64,000 nt of DNA, taken from Przewalskia tangutica (Eukaryota > Streptophyta > Magnoliopsida > Solanales > Solanaceae). Below are positions 11,051 through 23,869 of the stretch, in pieces (the first letter of the stretch is position 1; each line of letters opens with the position of its first letter). Location: positions 86,365,676 through 86,429,675 of the forward strand of contig CM056728.1 in assembly GCA_029844215.1 (NCBI GenBank). Reading direction: 5' to 3'. Below the pieces are notes generated by a model. That model saw nothing but the letters and a program-made list of their open reading frames with translations, did no database searches and was not told where the DNA came from. A program made the position numbers and the translations under genes.

Positions 11051-12949
11051 AGTAGAACACAGTACTTACACAACAAGGCTATCACACGTAACATGGTCAA
11101 GTTTCATAACAACAAGTATAAGCAAGTTACACACGACTCAAGGTACTTTCATTTTATATCAAAGTCCGGATTTTTAACCTTAAAGTACTACGTCAGTTAA
11201 ATTCCTTTTAAGATCCATTTCTTTTACAAAGGTCACCCGATACCGTAGTATAAAATTTGAGTGACTAACATTGTTAAGTAAACCAAAATGCTTTCCTTTG
11301 TAAAAATCAAGTAACAACCTTATTTTCCAAGCGCTCAAGTTTGCCTAATTTCAATGCCCAAGTTTCTCATTATAGAAAAAGGTTTCGGAGCTAATAGTTT
11401 TAGTCCTTTAAAACATAATTCTCCTTTAAACGTTTTGAGAAACATATGTCTTATATGTGAGTAGGTTATTCTTGTTTATAATCAATCTTATTAAGCAGCC
11501 ACGATCTAGGAAATGTAATATCATTTTGTCTCATCTTAGCTTCTATGCGGATGGAGGTTTCTACCGGTTTTAATAATACTTCATTAGTCAATACATTTTC
11601 CTTTTATTAACGCCGCGGTGGTTTGTCGATACACATCCCGATTTCCAAATCAAGAAACATTCTTAAGCCGTTATACCTAACTTCCCATAAAGCTAGTATA
11701 ACTCTTAAGCTTTCAAAACCAAGTACTATTCATTCTTTCAAAACGATTCATAAATCTTTTGAAATACTTCAAGTTCTTTATTAACACATATCAAGCCGCT
11801 TATTATTCAAATCGATTACCTTTTAGAAACCACAAAGTATTTGCTTATCCACATAAAGTCATTATAACCGACTTCCCATAAAGCCTTTATAACACTTTAT
11901 GTTTTAAACCAATCAAATACATTTAGCACATGCGTCTCACCGTACTACATAGTTCACACATATCATGCTAGAAGAGATAGGAAGAGGTTCACATACCTCG
12001 CGGCGATTGTCGACTAATAGCAAAACGCTCCAAGTACCTCAAACCATGGCTACTCCTAAGCCAAGTGGATCACTCCACACGTAGTACTACCACCTATAGA
12101 GGCCACAAAGCGCCTATTAATACCTTTAGATCCCGACGTAGAATATTCTACGAAAATTCGAGACCTCCCGCAACAGAAATCTCCTCCTCTATCGAGGCCG
12201 CTACCAAGCCAACCGGGGGTTAACACGTCCGACCGGACGTGTACAATTCTACTACACAATGCTACACAAGTCTCAGTAATACAATCCTATGTAATTACAT
12301 TCGCTTCTCTTATTTAAATTCAGCTTAAGTCGCAAGACATTGCCGTAAGTATTATTCGAGCTTAAGTCAAAAGACATTGCCGCACAATTATAATGTTCAG
12401 TTCTATATATAGTATACTTCAACTATATATTCCTACAACATGTAATTTCCAATTACAAATGTAAGGTCAAGAATGTTTACCTCGATAAGCCCAAAATTAT
12501 CCGAGTTTAATGTCGCCTCCCGAGCAAGGTTTAGCTCCTACTGAGTGCTCCAACCGCCCAAACAACCCTTAGAAGTTCTAACCAACTTCTCTTAAGTACT
12601 TCAAACAACTATGAAGATTTCCTTAGGGTTTCGTTTAGTGGCTAAAGGAAAGTATAATCGTATTTTCTGGCTTTTATAAGTGTAACTTGGGAATAATACA
12701 AGGTATTTGGGCCAAGGTATTTGGACATAACAACAATACTTTGGAGAGTATTTCTATACCACAAAGGGGGGTATTTATACGAGACAACTAGGCTAGGGGG
12801 GGGGGTACCCCACGGCAAAACACCACCAAGGGAGGGGGTGGCTCGCCGCGGGGAAAGGAGGGCTAGGACGAGAATTCTCAAGAGTGACTGAGAGGGGTTT
12901 TCAAGACTTAGGCAATTTGTGGATGAAAGAACTCATCAACTAATGGGGT

Positions 12950-12956
12950 ATTTATA
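12950..12956 (-). promoter_or_regulatory. LTR TATA box (element C 3' LTR)
   Basis: GGGTATTTATAGG on the plus strand, i.e. CCTATAAATACCC on the minus strand. Next to it is CCAATGGCCAAGATC, the conserved upstream block. Confidence 0.55.
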
Positions 12957-13357
12957 GGTCAAGCCAAAGCCAACCAATGGCCAAGATCAATCCAAGTGTA
13001 TAGCAAGTGTAGGGCTAGATTTCCACCATGTGTACCTTATCCATCTACCACACAACTTGCACAAAATATCCTACCAACTAAAGCTCTCTTTTTCGTCCAC
13101 CATTACCGCCCACTCAAGGCCAATGTGAGGGTGACACATGTCACCCTCCCGTTGGTCCAAAATGTTTCGTCTCTCGGAAAATTCCGCAAAAATTATAAAT
13201 GACATAGCCGGAATTTTCCCAACAAAAGCTGTGTAAACGTTTCGTCTAAAAACGACTCTAATCGGGTGTTGTGTACAAATTTCGAAACTTGCCTAACTTA
13301 AGGCTCAAATTTTCTACGTACGTCCTCACGCATACTCGAAAAAATACTGGTATAACA

Positions 13358-13372
13358 TTCTCCCCTCCTTAG
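13358..13372 (-). other. Polypurine tract of element C
   Basis: TTCTCCCCTCCTTAG on the plus strand is a purine run on the coding strand, directly against the 3' LTR. A perfect hairpin, ACATTCG-N3-CGAATGT, lies just upstream in element sense (13375-13391). Confidence 0.8.
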
Positions 13373-14323
13373 AAACATTCGTCCCGAATGTTCCTTCTCA
13401 AGACGGATAACGCTAAAGTTCTTCTAATAAGTTGCCAACGCCACAACTGGCCACGAAACAACATATGCACGCAAATACTTATATCCAAGTCCACGAGAAA
13501 ACACCTCTAACATCACAAACTTTTGTCACTTTGCCGCGAGGTTCTAGTGTCACTCCGTGACCAACAAATGGTACCGGATCGCATGCGATTCCCGAGGTCT
13601 AAAATATACATCCTTCGACCTTCTCCCTTTACAAGAAATGATCGTATCTATGCTCGCAATACATGCTCGTCTCTACCCTTACTCGTCGTACTCTTCTCGA
13701 ACTCTTGAACTCTTTTAGCATACGTACCACACTTTAGTTTCCAAACTTGAGTCACTACCTCCCAACTTGGTCATCCTATTAGCCTCGATCTTCCTTAAGG
13801 CTATTCCCGCCTTCACGATCTACGGTCGAACGTATCCACGAACTCATACGATGGTCATCAAAACTGGGCCTAGCACCGGTGACCCTACCACCTGGCGACC
13901 ACCCAGAGCCGACCACCTCATTCTGCCACGGTTGACACGCAACACGCCTCAACCCGACCCTCCGTCACGCCAACTCTCTTGTTTCTCGATCCGAACAACC
14001 TTGCTAAATCACATCATGAAAGATACCACTTTCATTTACCCAACCAGAGACTTATCACACAATATTTTCCTAGGCATAAAATGCACTCGACAAGGATCAC
14101 TGCAAAAATCTTGTACTCAAGACGGCCTTACATCTAAGGTCTCAACTGTAATATTCTAAGGTTCATCATTTTCTCACCCCCTGTGCTTACCCTTTTTCCC
14201 CAAACGAGTTCCTAAATCACATTTTAGCACAAAGCTATCCGAACATAACACTTAACACATTAACATAACATCAAAACATACAAGCCTCTAGATGGTTAAG
14301 GATATACACGGCTACCGCTCACT
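13373..14323 (-). other. Post-gag non-coding region of element C
   Basis: No coding signal on either strand. It corresponds to the block at 45440-45660 of element G, although its hairpins are degraded here (13860-14010). In a full gypsy element this place would be pol. Confidence 0.65.
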
Positions 14324-15542
14324 CTAATCATAAGTCCACTGCAGGCGCATAATCGTAGGCGCGATGAACTCGCCATCGATCCGTAGTCGCGCCAAGCTGC
14401 CGGTACCTCTCCTATAAGCACAGTCTCTCGTCACATGGCCCTGACGGCCGCAGGTGAAGCAAGCACCAGTAAAAAGACGACATTCCCCGGGATGATGTTT
14501 GCCACATCGTGCACACTGAGGGGGACATGAATCCCGCTGGCTAGCACTCACGTATACTGCGGAACGAAGCCCGGAGCTCGACCAGCTCGAATACCTGAGC
14601 GTCCCAAGATCGAGGGGACCACTGTCATCGTGGAGGTACATAACTAGATCGGCCACGAGGCGGTCCGCCTCGAAAGTTACCAAAGGACCCTGCTGTTCTG
14701 GCCCTCTTCTGCTGATCTCGGTCATTCCGTCGACCTCTCCGTGCCTCACATCCTAGTGCATGAGCTTGCATGCGGGCAATGTCCATGCCCGGCTGAAGAG
14801 CTACACCCGCACAAGCCTCTGCCAAGTAATCGCCCAGCCGTGGCGTAGCGGTGTACTCTGTCCTCCATATCCGCTACTACGGGAACATACCGAGCTAATG
14901 AGTCGAACTCACATTGTACTCTCTAACCGTCCGCCCGCCCCGCCTCAACGTCAAAAATTGCTACCCGAGCCTCTCATCCGCGAGGCAAGAAATGTGCAAG
15001 AAATGCCTCGAGAACTCGTCCCAAATCGCTGGAAGTGCATGCTCTTCCCGACGCCTCACGAATCAAACGATCAATCGCAGTATCACGCGGTGATGCGAAC
15101 CCAATACCACCGACTCGCCTCTGAGGCTCGATCACTCATGATCCGTCAGGCTGCCGGATAAACTCACGAGGGTCGCCTCGGCTCGATCCATAGAACACCG
15201 AGGGCTACAACTCGTGAAGTCACGTAGCCTCAAACCGCTCGCCGGTGTACTACGGGTGCTATCGGGCCGAATCGCTGTGATCGACCTATCTCATATTCGC
15301 CACGACCGCCATGAATCGCCATCTCCTTGTACCCATCTCATCGGCTCGGTGTGGACCGAGGCTCGTATCAGAGTCTCGCAGCCACCGCTGCGCTTCTAAA
15401 CTCTTTGGTCGCGGCGTCGCAAAACCCGCCGTCGGGCACTGTCTCAGTCTTGACCGCTGCGCGCTCGTACTCCTCAGTATCTCGCTATGACTCCTCGATT
15501 GCCTTGCCCATCCGGGCTCAAGGTTGCCTTACGCGGAGGCAT
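14324..15542 (-). pseudogene. gag: Gag of element C, disrupted
   Basis: The gag start codon, in the family context TTATGCCTCCGCG, lies at 15542-15540 on the minus strand. Similarity to the gag core of element G (44250-44753) runs across 15300-14760 but in shifting frames. The last part (14749-14324) is open and contains two zinc motifs: CARCGKHHPGEC and a canonical CFTCGRQGHVTRDC (C-X2-C-X4-H-X4-C). Gag would build particles and bind RNA. The N-terminal two thirds cannot be translated as one chain. Several breaks sit at CTG/CAG or C/G runs, so consensus errors may contribute. Confidence 0.8.
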
Positions 15543-15734
15543 AACTGGTAAAGGAAAGGAATACGTCAGAGGGGTCCAATTTATCACACAGCTCTAAGGC
15601 ACGATCTCAGAATGAGAAGGATGGAAACCAATCCTAAATGTCCTGCAGCCTCCTGATTATAGATGTGGTGCACAACACACCGATAATCAAGACTCTACTA
15701 GACACGGTCTGTAGACACTTTCCGAGGACTAACT

Positions 15735-15746
15735 GCTCTGATACCA
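15735..15746 (-). other. Primer-binding site of element C, initiator tRNA-Met
   Basis: GCTCTGATACCA on the plus strand (TGGTATCAGAGC in element sense), 4 bp from the LTR end. It is one of two copies in the window with the canonical sequence. Confidence 0.88.
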
Positions 15747-16424
15747 CTTTTGTCACGACCCGAACCCGGGCCCGTGACTGGTGCCTTACCCTGGGCACCC
15801 TAGTGATACAACATCAGAGAAAATCAGCGGAAATAAAAACATGAACATGAATTAAGAGAAAAGATAAATAAACAGGTCAACCAAAACAGTTGCCTTCATC
15901 ATATATACATAAAAATACCCGAACAGTTATCCTTTTTACAAACCCTGCCCACAACAGTGCTACAGACCTCTAAGATTTTTACAACAGCTATGACGGGACA
16001 GGGCCCCGCCATACCCCTGAATGTATAAGAATCTACAGACTCAGGGTAACATACCAAAAGATAAGCCTCCGAAGGAACGGAGCTTCCCAACACGCTGAAA
16101 TGTGATCCTATAAGCGGGGATCGACAGTCGATGTACCTTTTACCTGCGGCATGAACGCACCGGGCGAGGTCGATAACAGTACCAAGTATGTGAAATCAGT
16201 AATATCAGAATGAAATCATAATAGTCTATAAAGCAGGAGACATATATGATAACCAAACTACAGTTCACAACATAAGAGCAGTCATGTCAAGTCAGGGACT
16301 CACGCCCTAAAAGTCATCCCTCATGCCCGTGGAACTCCTTCCTCACTGCCGGCAGTCTAGGTACAAATCATGTGATACGTATAACAGGTCTCGGCCCATC
16401 TTATGGACCCAATATAGAAAAGGG

Positions 16425-16745
16425 TGGAATACATTCCCGGATGAACCGGTAGTCAAGTGAAATACATTCCCGGATGAACCGGTCCTCAAGTGAAATACAT
16501 TCCCGGATGAACCGGTCCTCAAGTGAAATACATTCCCGGATGAACCGGTCCTCAAGTGAAATACATTCCCGGATGAACCGGTCCTCAAGTAAAATACATT
16601 CCCGGATGAACCTAATCAAGTGAAACACATTCCGGATGAGCCGTGAGTCGAGTGAAATACATTCGGATGAGCCAGAATCAAGTGATATACATTCCGGATG
16701 ACCCGTAGTCAAGTGATATACATTCCGGATGAACGGTAGTTGAGT
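16425..16745 (-). repeat. 33-bp minisatellite in element C 5' LTR
   Basis: AAGTGAAATACATTCCCGGA recurs every 33 bp (for example 16455 and 16488); about five near-perfect copies are followed by diverged ones. Because 33 is divisible by three, repetitive reading frames appear on both strands; they are not genes. Confidence 0.9.
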
Positions 16746-18677
16746 AGAACACGATTTACACAACAAGGCTATCACACGTAACATGGTCAAGTTTCATAAC
16801 AACAAGTATAAGCAAGTTACACACGACTCAAGGTACTTTCATTTTATATCAAAGTCCGGATTTTTAACCTTAAAGTACTACGTCCGTTAAATTCCTTTTA
16901 AGATCCATTTCTTTTACAAAGGTCACCCGATACCTGTAGTATAAAATTTGAGTGACTAACATTGTTAAGTAAACCAAAATGCTTTCCTTTGTAAAAATCA
17001 AGTAACAACCTTATTTTCCAATCGTTCAAGTTTGCCTAATTTCGAATGCCCAAGTTTCTCATTTTAGAAAAAGGTTTCGTAGCTCATAGTTTTAGTCCTT
17101 TAAAACATAATTCTCCTTTAAACGTTTTGAGAAACATATGTCTTATATGTGAGTAGGTTATTCTTGTTTATAATCAATCTTATTAAGCAGCCACGATCTA
17201 GGAAATGTAATATCATTTTGTCTCATCTTAGCTTCTATGCAGATGGAGGTTTCTACCGGTTTTAATAATACTTCATTAGTCAATACATTTTCCTTTATTA
17301 ACGCCGCGATGGTTTGTCGATACACATCACGATTTCCAAATCAAGAAACATTCTAAGCCGTTATACCTAACTTCCCATAAAGCTAGTATAACTCTTAAGC
17401 TTTCAAAACCCAAGTACTATTCATTCTTTCAAAACGATTCATAAATCTTTTGAAATACTTCAAGTTCTTTATTAACACATATCAAGCCAGTTATTATTCA
17501 AATCAGTTACCTTTTAGAAACCACAAAGTATTTGCTTATCCACATAAAGCTGTTATAACCGACTTCCCATAAAGCCTTTATAAACTTTATGTTTTAAACC
17601 AATCAAATACATTTAGCACATGTACGTCTACCGTACTACATAGTTCACACATATCATGCTAGAAGAGATAGGAAGAGGTTCACATACCTCGCGACGATTG
17701 TCGACTAATAGCAAAACGCTCCAAGTACCTCAAACCGCGGCTTCCTTAAGCCAAGTGGATCACTCCACACGTAGTACTACCACCTATAGAGGCCACAAAG
17801 CGCCTATTAATACCTTTAGATCCCGACGTAGAATATTCTACAGAAAATTCGGCAGCACCTCCCCCCCCCGCAACAGCGTAAATCTCCTCCTCTATCGAGG
17901 CCGGCTACCAAGCCAACCAGGGGGGGGGTTAACACGTCTGACCGGACGTGTACAATTCTACTACACAGCAATGCTACACAAGTCTACTGTAATACAGTCC
18001 TATGTAATTACAGTTCAGTTCTCTTATTTAAATTCAGGCTTAAGTCGCAAGACATTGCCGTAAGTATTATTCAGGCTTAAGTCAAAAGACATTGCCGCAC
18101 AATTATAATGTTCAGTTCTATATATAGTATACTTCAACTATATATTCCTACAACATGTAATTTCCAATTACAACAGAAGGTCAAGAATGTTTACCTCGAT
18201 AAGCCCAAAATTATCCGAGTTTAATGTCGCTCCTGAGCAAGGTTTAGCTCCTACTCTGAGTGCTCCAATCCGCTCCAAACAACCCTTAGAAGTTCTAACC
18301 AACTTCTCTTAAGTACTTCAAACAACTATGAAGATTTCCTTAGGGTTTCGTTTAGTGGCTAAAGGAAAGTATAATCGTATTTTCTGGGCTTTTATAAGTG
18401 TAACCTTGGGAATACTACAAGGTATTTGGGCCAAGGTATTTGGACATAACAACAATACTTTGGAGAGTATTTCTATACCACAAAGGGGGGTATTTATACG
18501 AGACAACTAGGCTAGGGGGGGGGGTACCCCACGGCAAAACACCACCAAGGGGAGGGGGGGTGGCTCTCGGCCAAGGGGGGAAAGGGAGGGCTAGGACGAG
18601 AAGTCACACAATCGAGGGAGAGCGGTATTAAAGACTTCGGCAATTTGTGGATGAAAGAACTCATCAACTAATGGGGT

Positions 18678-18684
18678 ATTTATA
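18678..18684 (-). promoter_or_regulatory. LTR TATA box (element C 5' LTR)
   Basis: GGGTATTTATAGG on the plus strand. As C's 5' LTR, this is the promoter that would have driven its gag. Confidence 0.6.
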
Positions 18685-19091
18685 GGTCAAGCCAAAGCCA
18701 ACCAATGGCCAAGATCAATCCAAGTGTATAGCAAGTGTAGGGCTAGATTTCCACCATGTGTACCTTATCCATCTACCACACAACTTGCACAAAATATCCT
18801 ACCAACTAAAGCTCTCTTTTTCGTCCACCATTACCGCCCACTCAAGGCCAATGTGAGGGTGACACATGTCACCCTCCCGTTGGTCCAAAATGTTTCGTCT
18901 CTCGGAAAATTCCGCAAAAATTATAAATGACATAGCCGGAATTTTCCCAACAAAAGCTGTGGAAACGTTTCGTCGAAAAACGACTCTAATCGGGTGTTGT
19001 GTACAAATTTCGAAACTTGCCTAACTTAAGGCTCAAATTTTCTACGTACGTCCTCACGTACATACTCTGAAAAAAAATACGGGGTATAACA

Positions 19092-21610
19092 CTTGCGCTT
19101 AGAATTGTTCTACGAAGAGATCTAGAAGTTGATAGACGTTTTGTGTCCTTTATAGGTTGAAGTACTACGAGTAGCGTATTCTACTTGAAGGGTGGAAAAG
19201 GCTAGCAGGGTTATAGTACTTTGGAGCATTTTGCTATTTGTCGATAATCGTCGCGAGGTATGTGAACCTCTTCCTATCCTTTCTAGCATGATTGTTGTGA
19301 ACTATGTAGTACGGTAGACGTACGTGTGCTAAACGAATTTGGTTGGTTTATAACATAAAGTGTTATAACGGCTTTATGGGAAGTTAGTTATAACGACTTT
19401 ATGTAGGTAAAGGAATGGTTTGTGGATTTTAAAAGATAAGAGACTTGACTTATAATGACTTGATATGAAATATTAAGGACTTGGTTTGTGTTAAAAAGTT
19501 GTGAAACCGCATTCATAAGTAATGGGTACTTGGTCTTTAAAAAAATTAAGTTATATTGATTTCGGGAATGAGAATAAGTATCGAACAAGCCATTGCAGCG
19601 TTAATAAAGGAAAATGTATTGACAATCAATTAAATTAAAATCAGTAGAATCCTCCATCTGCATAGAAGCTAAGATAAGACAAAATTGTATTACATTTCCT
19701 AGATCATGGCTTCTTTAATAAGATCATTAATAACAAGTATTGATTTTTTTTAAATTCCAAAGTAAGGAACTTGATTTCTAAAAGAAAAGAGACTTGAGGA
19801 ATTGAAGTGTTTTGGTTTAAAAGAAAGGCATGGTTGTGTCTTAAATTGGTTTAAAGGGAAGACATGGTTTTTTCTTAAGTTGGTTTAAAAAGAAGGTATG
19901 GAAATTGTTTTGGTTTACTTAAAAAGATAGTTACTCTATTTTGATACTACGGGTATCGTGTGACTTTTGTGAAAGAAATGAATCTTTTTAAAGAGTTAAA
20001 GTATGTAGTAATTTGGGGTTAAAACCCGAATTTTTGGCATAAAATGAAAGTACCTTGAGTGTGAGTAACTTGCCTATGTTTGCTTGTGATAGCCTTGTTG
20101 TGCAAGTGTTGTATCCTTATGTTACCGCGTCTCTCGGTGGAGGGCCGATTATCTTGTCGTTACATGGACATGTTTACACCGATGAAAAATTTTGGGGGCA
20201 TGCGGCCATGCGGCGGGTTAAACTCCCGGTCGTGTTATTCTTGATCATTTTGGACATACTGACACGATGGGCGGCCCACGGGTATGCTTCCACTATGATA
20301 GTCCATGGGCATACTGACTCGATGGATGGTCCACGGGTATGCGGCCATGATGAGGGTTCATTTCCCTGTTGATAGTGTTATTCCATGGACTAGCTCTCCA
20401 TGAGGTTTTACTGATACGGCTTGGTATCTGGTAGTTGGCTCTCGTACTTGCCCCCATCATTGGCGTGACGCAGGAGGTATCTGGTATTTAGCCTTCGTAC
20501 TTGCCCCGTTCAGTTTTGTGGCGAAGTCTCGTGATGCATAGTGGATCTGGTAGTTAGCTTACGTACTTGCCCCGGTCAGCGACGTGATGTAGGGTGGATC
20601 TGGTAGAGGCTATCATACTTGCCCCGGTCAGCTTCGTGACGCAGTTTTTCAGTGTTAGGACGAAGTTTCGTGATGCAGGGTGGATCTGGTGGTTAGCCTA
20701 CGTACTTGCCCCGGTTAGTGACGTGATGCAGGGTGGATCTGGTAGAGGCTATCGTACTTGCCCCGGTCAGCTTCGTGATACAGTTGTATGGTGTTGTTGG
20801 TGACACAGGCGGTTCTGGTAGTTGGCTTTCGTACTTGCCCCGGTCGGATGCACGACGCAGGTTGGTTCTGGTGGCTATGCCTTCGTACTTGCCCCGGTCA
20901 GTTTCATAGCATAGTTGGTACGGTAGGTTCTAGTAGTTGTCTTTCGTACTTACCCCGGTCAGTTGATGATGCAGGGTGGATCTGGTAGCTATGCCTTCGT
21001 ACTTGCCCCATACGGTTCTTGACACAGTGGGACACAGTGTTCATGTACTCATGGTGTTGTTATATCATAGACTGCCGGCAGTCAGGAAGGAATTACACGG
21101 GCATGATTGATGTTGTGGGCGTGAGACCCATGGTTATAGTTGAGTGATGACTTTGAGGGCGTGAGTCCCTGACTTGACATGACTGCTTATATGTTGTGTA
21201 CTGTAGTTTGGCTATCATACATGTCTCCTGTTTTATATAGACTGTTATGATTTCATTTACAGTATTTTTAGTTTCACATACTTGGTACCTGTTGTACTGA
21301 CCTCCTTCGGGGGGCTGCGTTCATGCCGCAGGTAGAGGTACACCAGTCGTTGATCCTCGCTCATAGGATCACAGTTCAGCGTTTTGGGAAGCTCCGTTTC
21401 TCCGGAGGCTTATCTTTGGTATAGTCCCCTGTCGTTGTAGGTACTTACATTCAGGGGTATGGCGGGGCCCTGTCCCATCGTAGTTGTGGTTACATTCTTA
21501 GAGGTCTGTAGTACTGTTGTGGGCAGGGTTTGTAAAAGGATGTAACTGTTCAGGTTTAATTATTTATATATACAGAAAGGTAACCGTTTTGGTTAGTCTG
21601 TTTTCTTATT
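19092..21610 (+). repeat. Element A 5' LTR, piece 3 (3' end deleted)
   Basis: Collinear with 33560-36049 of A's 3' LTR. It includes the conserved block (19240-19332) and a tandem array (20395-21010). It stops at TTTTCTTATT, about 110 bp before the normal LTR end; the PBS that should follow is absent. Confidence 0.88.
20395..21010 (+). repeat. GTACTTGCCCCGGTCAG tandem array
   Basis: The core GTACTTGCCCCGGTCAG recurs about ten times, spaced mostly 52 or 87 bp (for example 20566, 20618, 20705, 20757), giving a higher-order period near 139 bp. The same array is in A's 3' LTR at 34865-35465. Confidence 0.85.
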
Positions 21611-21888
21611 ACAGCTTTCGTAGGGAAAATTCCGGCTATGTCATTTTTAATTTTTGCGGATTTTTCCGAGTAACGAGACGTGTTGGACCAACGAGAGGGC
21701 GCCACTTGGCACCCTCTCATTGGCGGAAATTATGGGCGGTAATAGCTTGGACGACTTGGCCTTTTTGTCAAGTAGTAGGTAGGATATTTTTTTGTGGTAG
21801 TTGGATAAGGTGCACTTGGCATGATCTTGGCCCTACACTTGCCTAGCACTTGGCTCAATCTTGGCCATTGGTTGGCCTTGGCTTGACC

Positions 21889-21895
21889 TATAAAT
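21889..21895 (+). promoter_or_regulatory. LTR TATA box (element E 5' LTR)
   Basis: CCTATAAATACCCC, preceded by TTGGCCATTGG. Confidence 0.55.
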
Positions 21896-23869
21896 ACCCC
21901 CCCTCTTTGATGACTTCTTCATCCATTCCACAAAGTTTCTAAGTCTTGAAAGCCTTCCCCTCCTTGTGGTGTTTCGTCCAACACCCTCTCCCCCTTTGTG
22001 AGGCCTTGTGGCCGAGAGTCTCCCCCCCCCCCCCTTGGCCAAGAGTACCCCCCCTCTTGGTAGAAATACTCTCAAAAGTATTGTTACTATACCCAAATTA
22101 CCTTAGCCGTATACCTTGTTGTATTCTAAGGTTATACCTATACAAGAAAGCCAGAAAATACTATTATACTTTCCGTCAGTCACAAAACCGAAACCCTAAG
22201 GAAAATCTCCATAGTTAATTGGAGTGTTATGTAGAAGTTGGTTAGAACTTCTAAGGGTGGTTTGGAGCGGGTTGGAGCGCACGGAGTTGGAGCTAAACCT
22301 TGCTCAGGAGCGACATTAAACTCGGATAATTATGGGCTTATCGAGGTAATTATCTGTCCCCCTATTGTAATTGGAGATTACATGTTGTAGGAATATATAG
22401 TTGAAGTATACTATATATAAGAACTGAACATAGTTTTGTGGCAATGTCCTTGGACTTAAGCCTGAATTTAAAGAAGAGAACTGAACTGTAATTACGTAGG
22501 ACTGTATTACAGTAGACTTGTATAGTTTGACGGGTAGGGAAGTGCTGCCCAATTTCCCGTAGGATCTTGTATCTAGATTTATTCCACCGAGTAGTCTAGA
22601 CTTTGATAGACTTGTATAACCTGTATAGGTTGAATGTTCTGCGAGTAGCATGTGCTACTTGAGAAGGTGGACCAGGCTAGCCGGGTTATAGCCGTGGAGC
22701 GATTTGCTTATAGTCGATAATCGTCGCGAGGTATGTGAACCTCTTCCTATCTCTTCTAGCATGATATGTGTATAACTATGTAGTACGGTAGACGTACGTG
22801 TGTTAATTGAACGTAGTTGTACGACAATGTCTTTTTGACTTAAGCCCGAATAATAATAATCTTGAAGTAGTTCAAGAGAATTAAGAACTGTTTTTAAAAG
22901 AAGAGTAACACTTGGTTTTAAAAGCTTAAGAGTTATACTAGCTTTATGGGAAGTTAGGTATAACGGCTTAAGAGAGATAAAAGGAACGCTTTATTTATTT
23001 TAGAAGTTAAGAGACTTGATCTTGTAAGATAAGAGACTTAACTTAAATGAATTGATGTGAATTTCGTGTGAAACCTCATTCGTGAGTAATGAGTACTTGG
23101 TTTTAAAACGAATAATGTTTTACTGATTTCGGAAATCAGAAATGTGTATCGACAAACCACTGCAGCGTTAATAAAGGGAAATGTTTTGATTAATGAAGTA
23201 TTAATAAAACCAGTAGAAACTTCCATCTGCATAGAAGCTAAGATGAGACAAAATGATATTTCCTAGATCATGACTGCTGTAATAAGATTGTTATAAACAA
23301 GAATATCCTACTCACATATAAGACTTATGTCTCTTAGACTGTTTAAAAGAGAATTATATTCTTAAATGAATAAGACTATGAACCACGAAACCTTCCTAAA
23401 ATAAGAAACGTGAACATTTGAAATTAGGCAAACTTGGACGTTTGGAAAATAATATTGTTACTTGATTTTACAAAGGTAAGTATTTTGGTTTACTTAAAAA
23501 GATAATCACTGTATTTTTATATACTACGGGTATTGTGTGACTTTTGTGAAAGTAACGTATCTTTTAAAAGAGTTAATGTATGAAGTACTTTGGGGATAAA
23601 AACCCGATCTTGTTAATCATATAGTAGAAAGTGTCTTGTGTGTATAATTTGATTGTGTTGGGTTGTGATAGCCTTGTAATACTTTCTTGTTGATTTGTTA
23701 AGTAAACATGCTAGGATGCTACGTGTGTTAGTATCTTGTGATATTTGTGAAAAGGGGTTTCCCCTCGATTACGCTTAAATTGTTTCACTATCAGCCGATA
23801 TGTTGGTATTATACCACTCACCTTGACTTGTTTAGGAGGTTAAGGCGCCTCCGTCGCGGTAAACTCAGT

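Larger units (their letters stand above)
10081..13357 (-). repeat. Element C 3' LTR
   Basis: Collinear with 15751-19091 along its whole length. Most differences are small indels at CAG/CTG/CCGG and at C or G runs. The conserved block is at about 11932-12014. Confidence 0.9.
10081..19091 (-). mobile_element. Complete gag-only element C (subtype 2, minus strand)
   Basis: Bounded by TGTCACGACC at 10081 and GGTATAACA at 19091, with perfect duplications CTTGC at 10076-10080 and 19092-19096. Read on the minus strand: 5' LTR 15751-19091, PBS 15735-15746, gag pseudogene, non-coding block, PPT, 3' LTR 10081-13357. The interior is only 2393 bp while the LTRs are 3277 and 3341 bp. No protease, RT, RNase H or integrase signal is seen. 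Confidence 0.92.
15751..19091 (-). repeat. Element C 5' LTR
   Basis: 3341 bp, the better preserved copy of the pair. It has the regular 33-bp array (16425-16745), the conserved block at about 17613-17705, and runs of G near 18516-18560 where the two LTRs differ in length. Confidence 0.9.

Noticed and set aside
14760..15551. Plus-strand frames rich in Arg and Pro opposite element C's gag
   Set aside because: They are antisense shadows of the gag pseudogene.
16425..16745. Regularly spaced short repeats resembling a CRISPR array
   Set aside because: Units are directly tandem with no unique spacers, sit inside a plant LTR, and have no cas genes nearby.
16343..16790. Minus-strand open frames with an 11-residue repeat, looking like a repetitive structural protein
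   Set aside because: They are translations of the 33-bp LTR minisatellite; open in more than one frame, with no start context or homologous protein domain.
21517..21846. 109-codon frame spanning 21610, a possible chimeric gene
   Set aside because: It runs over the LTR-LTR rearrangement joint and has no domain similarity.
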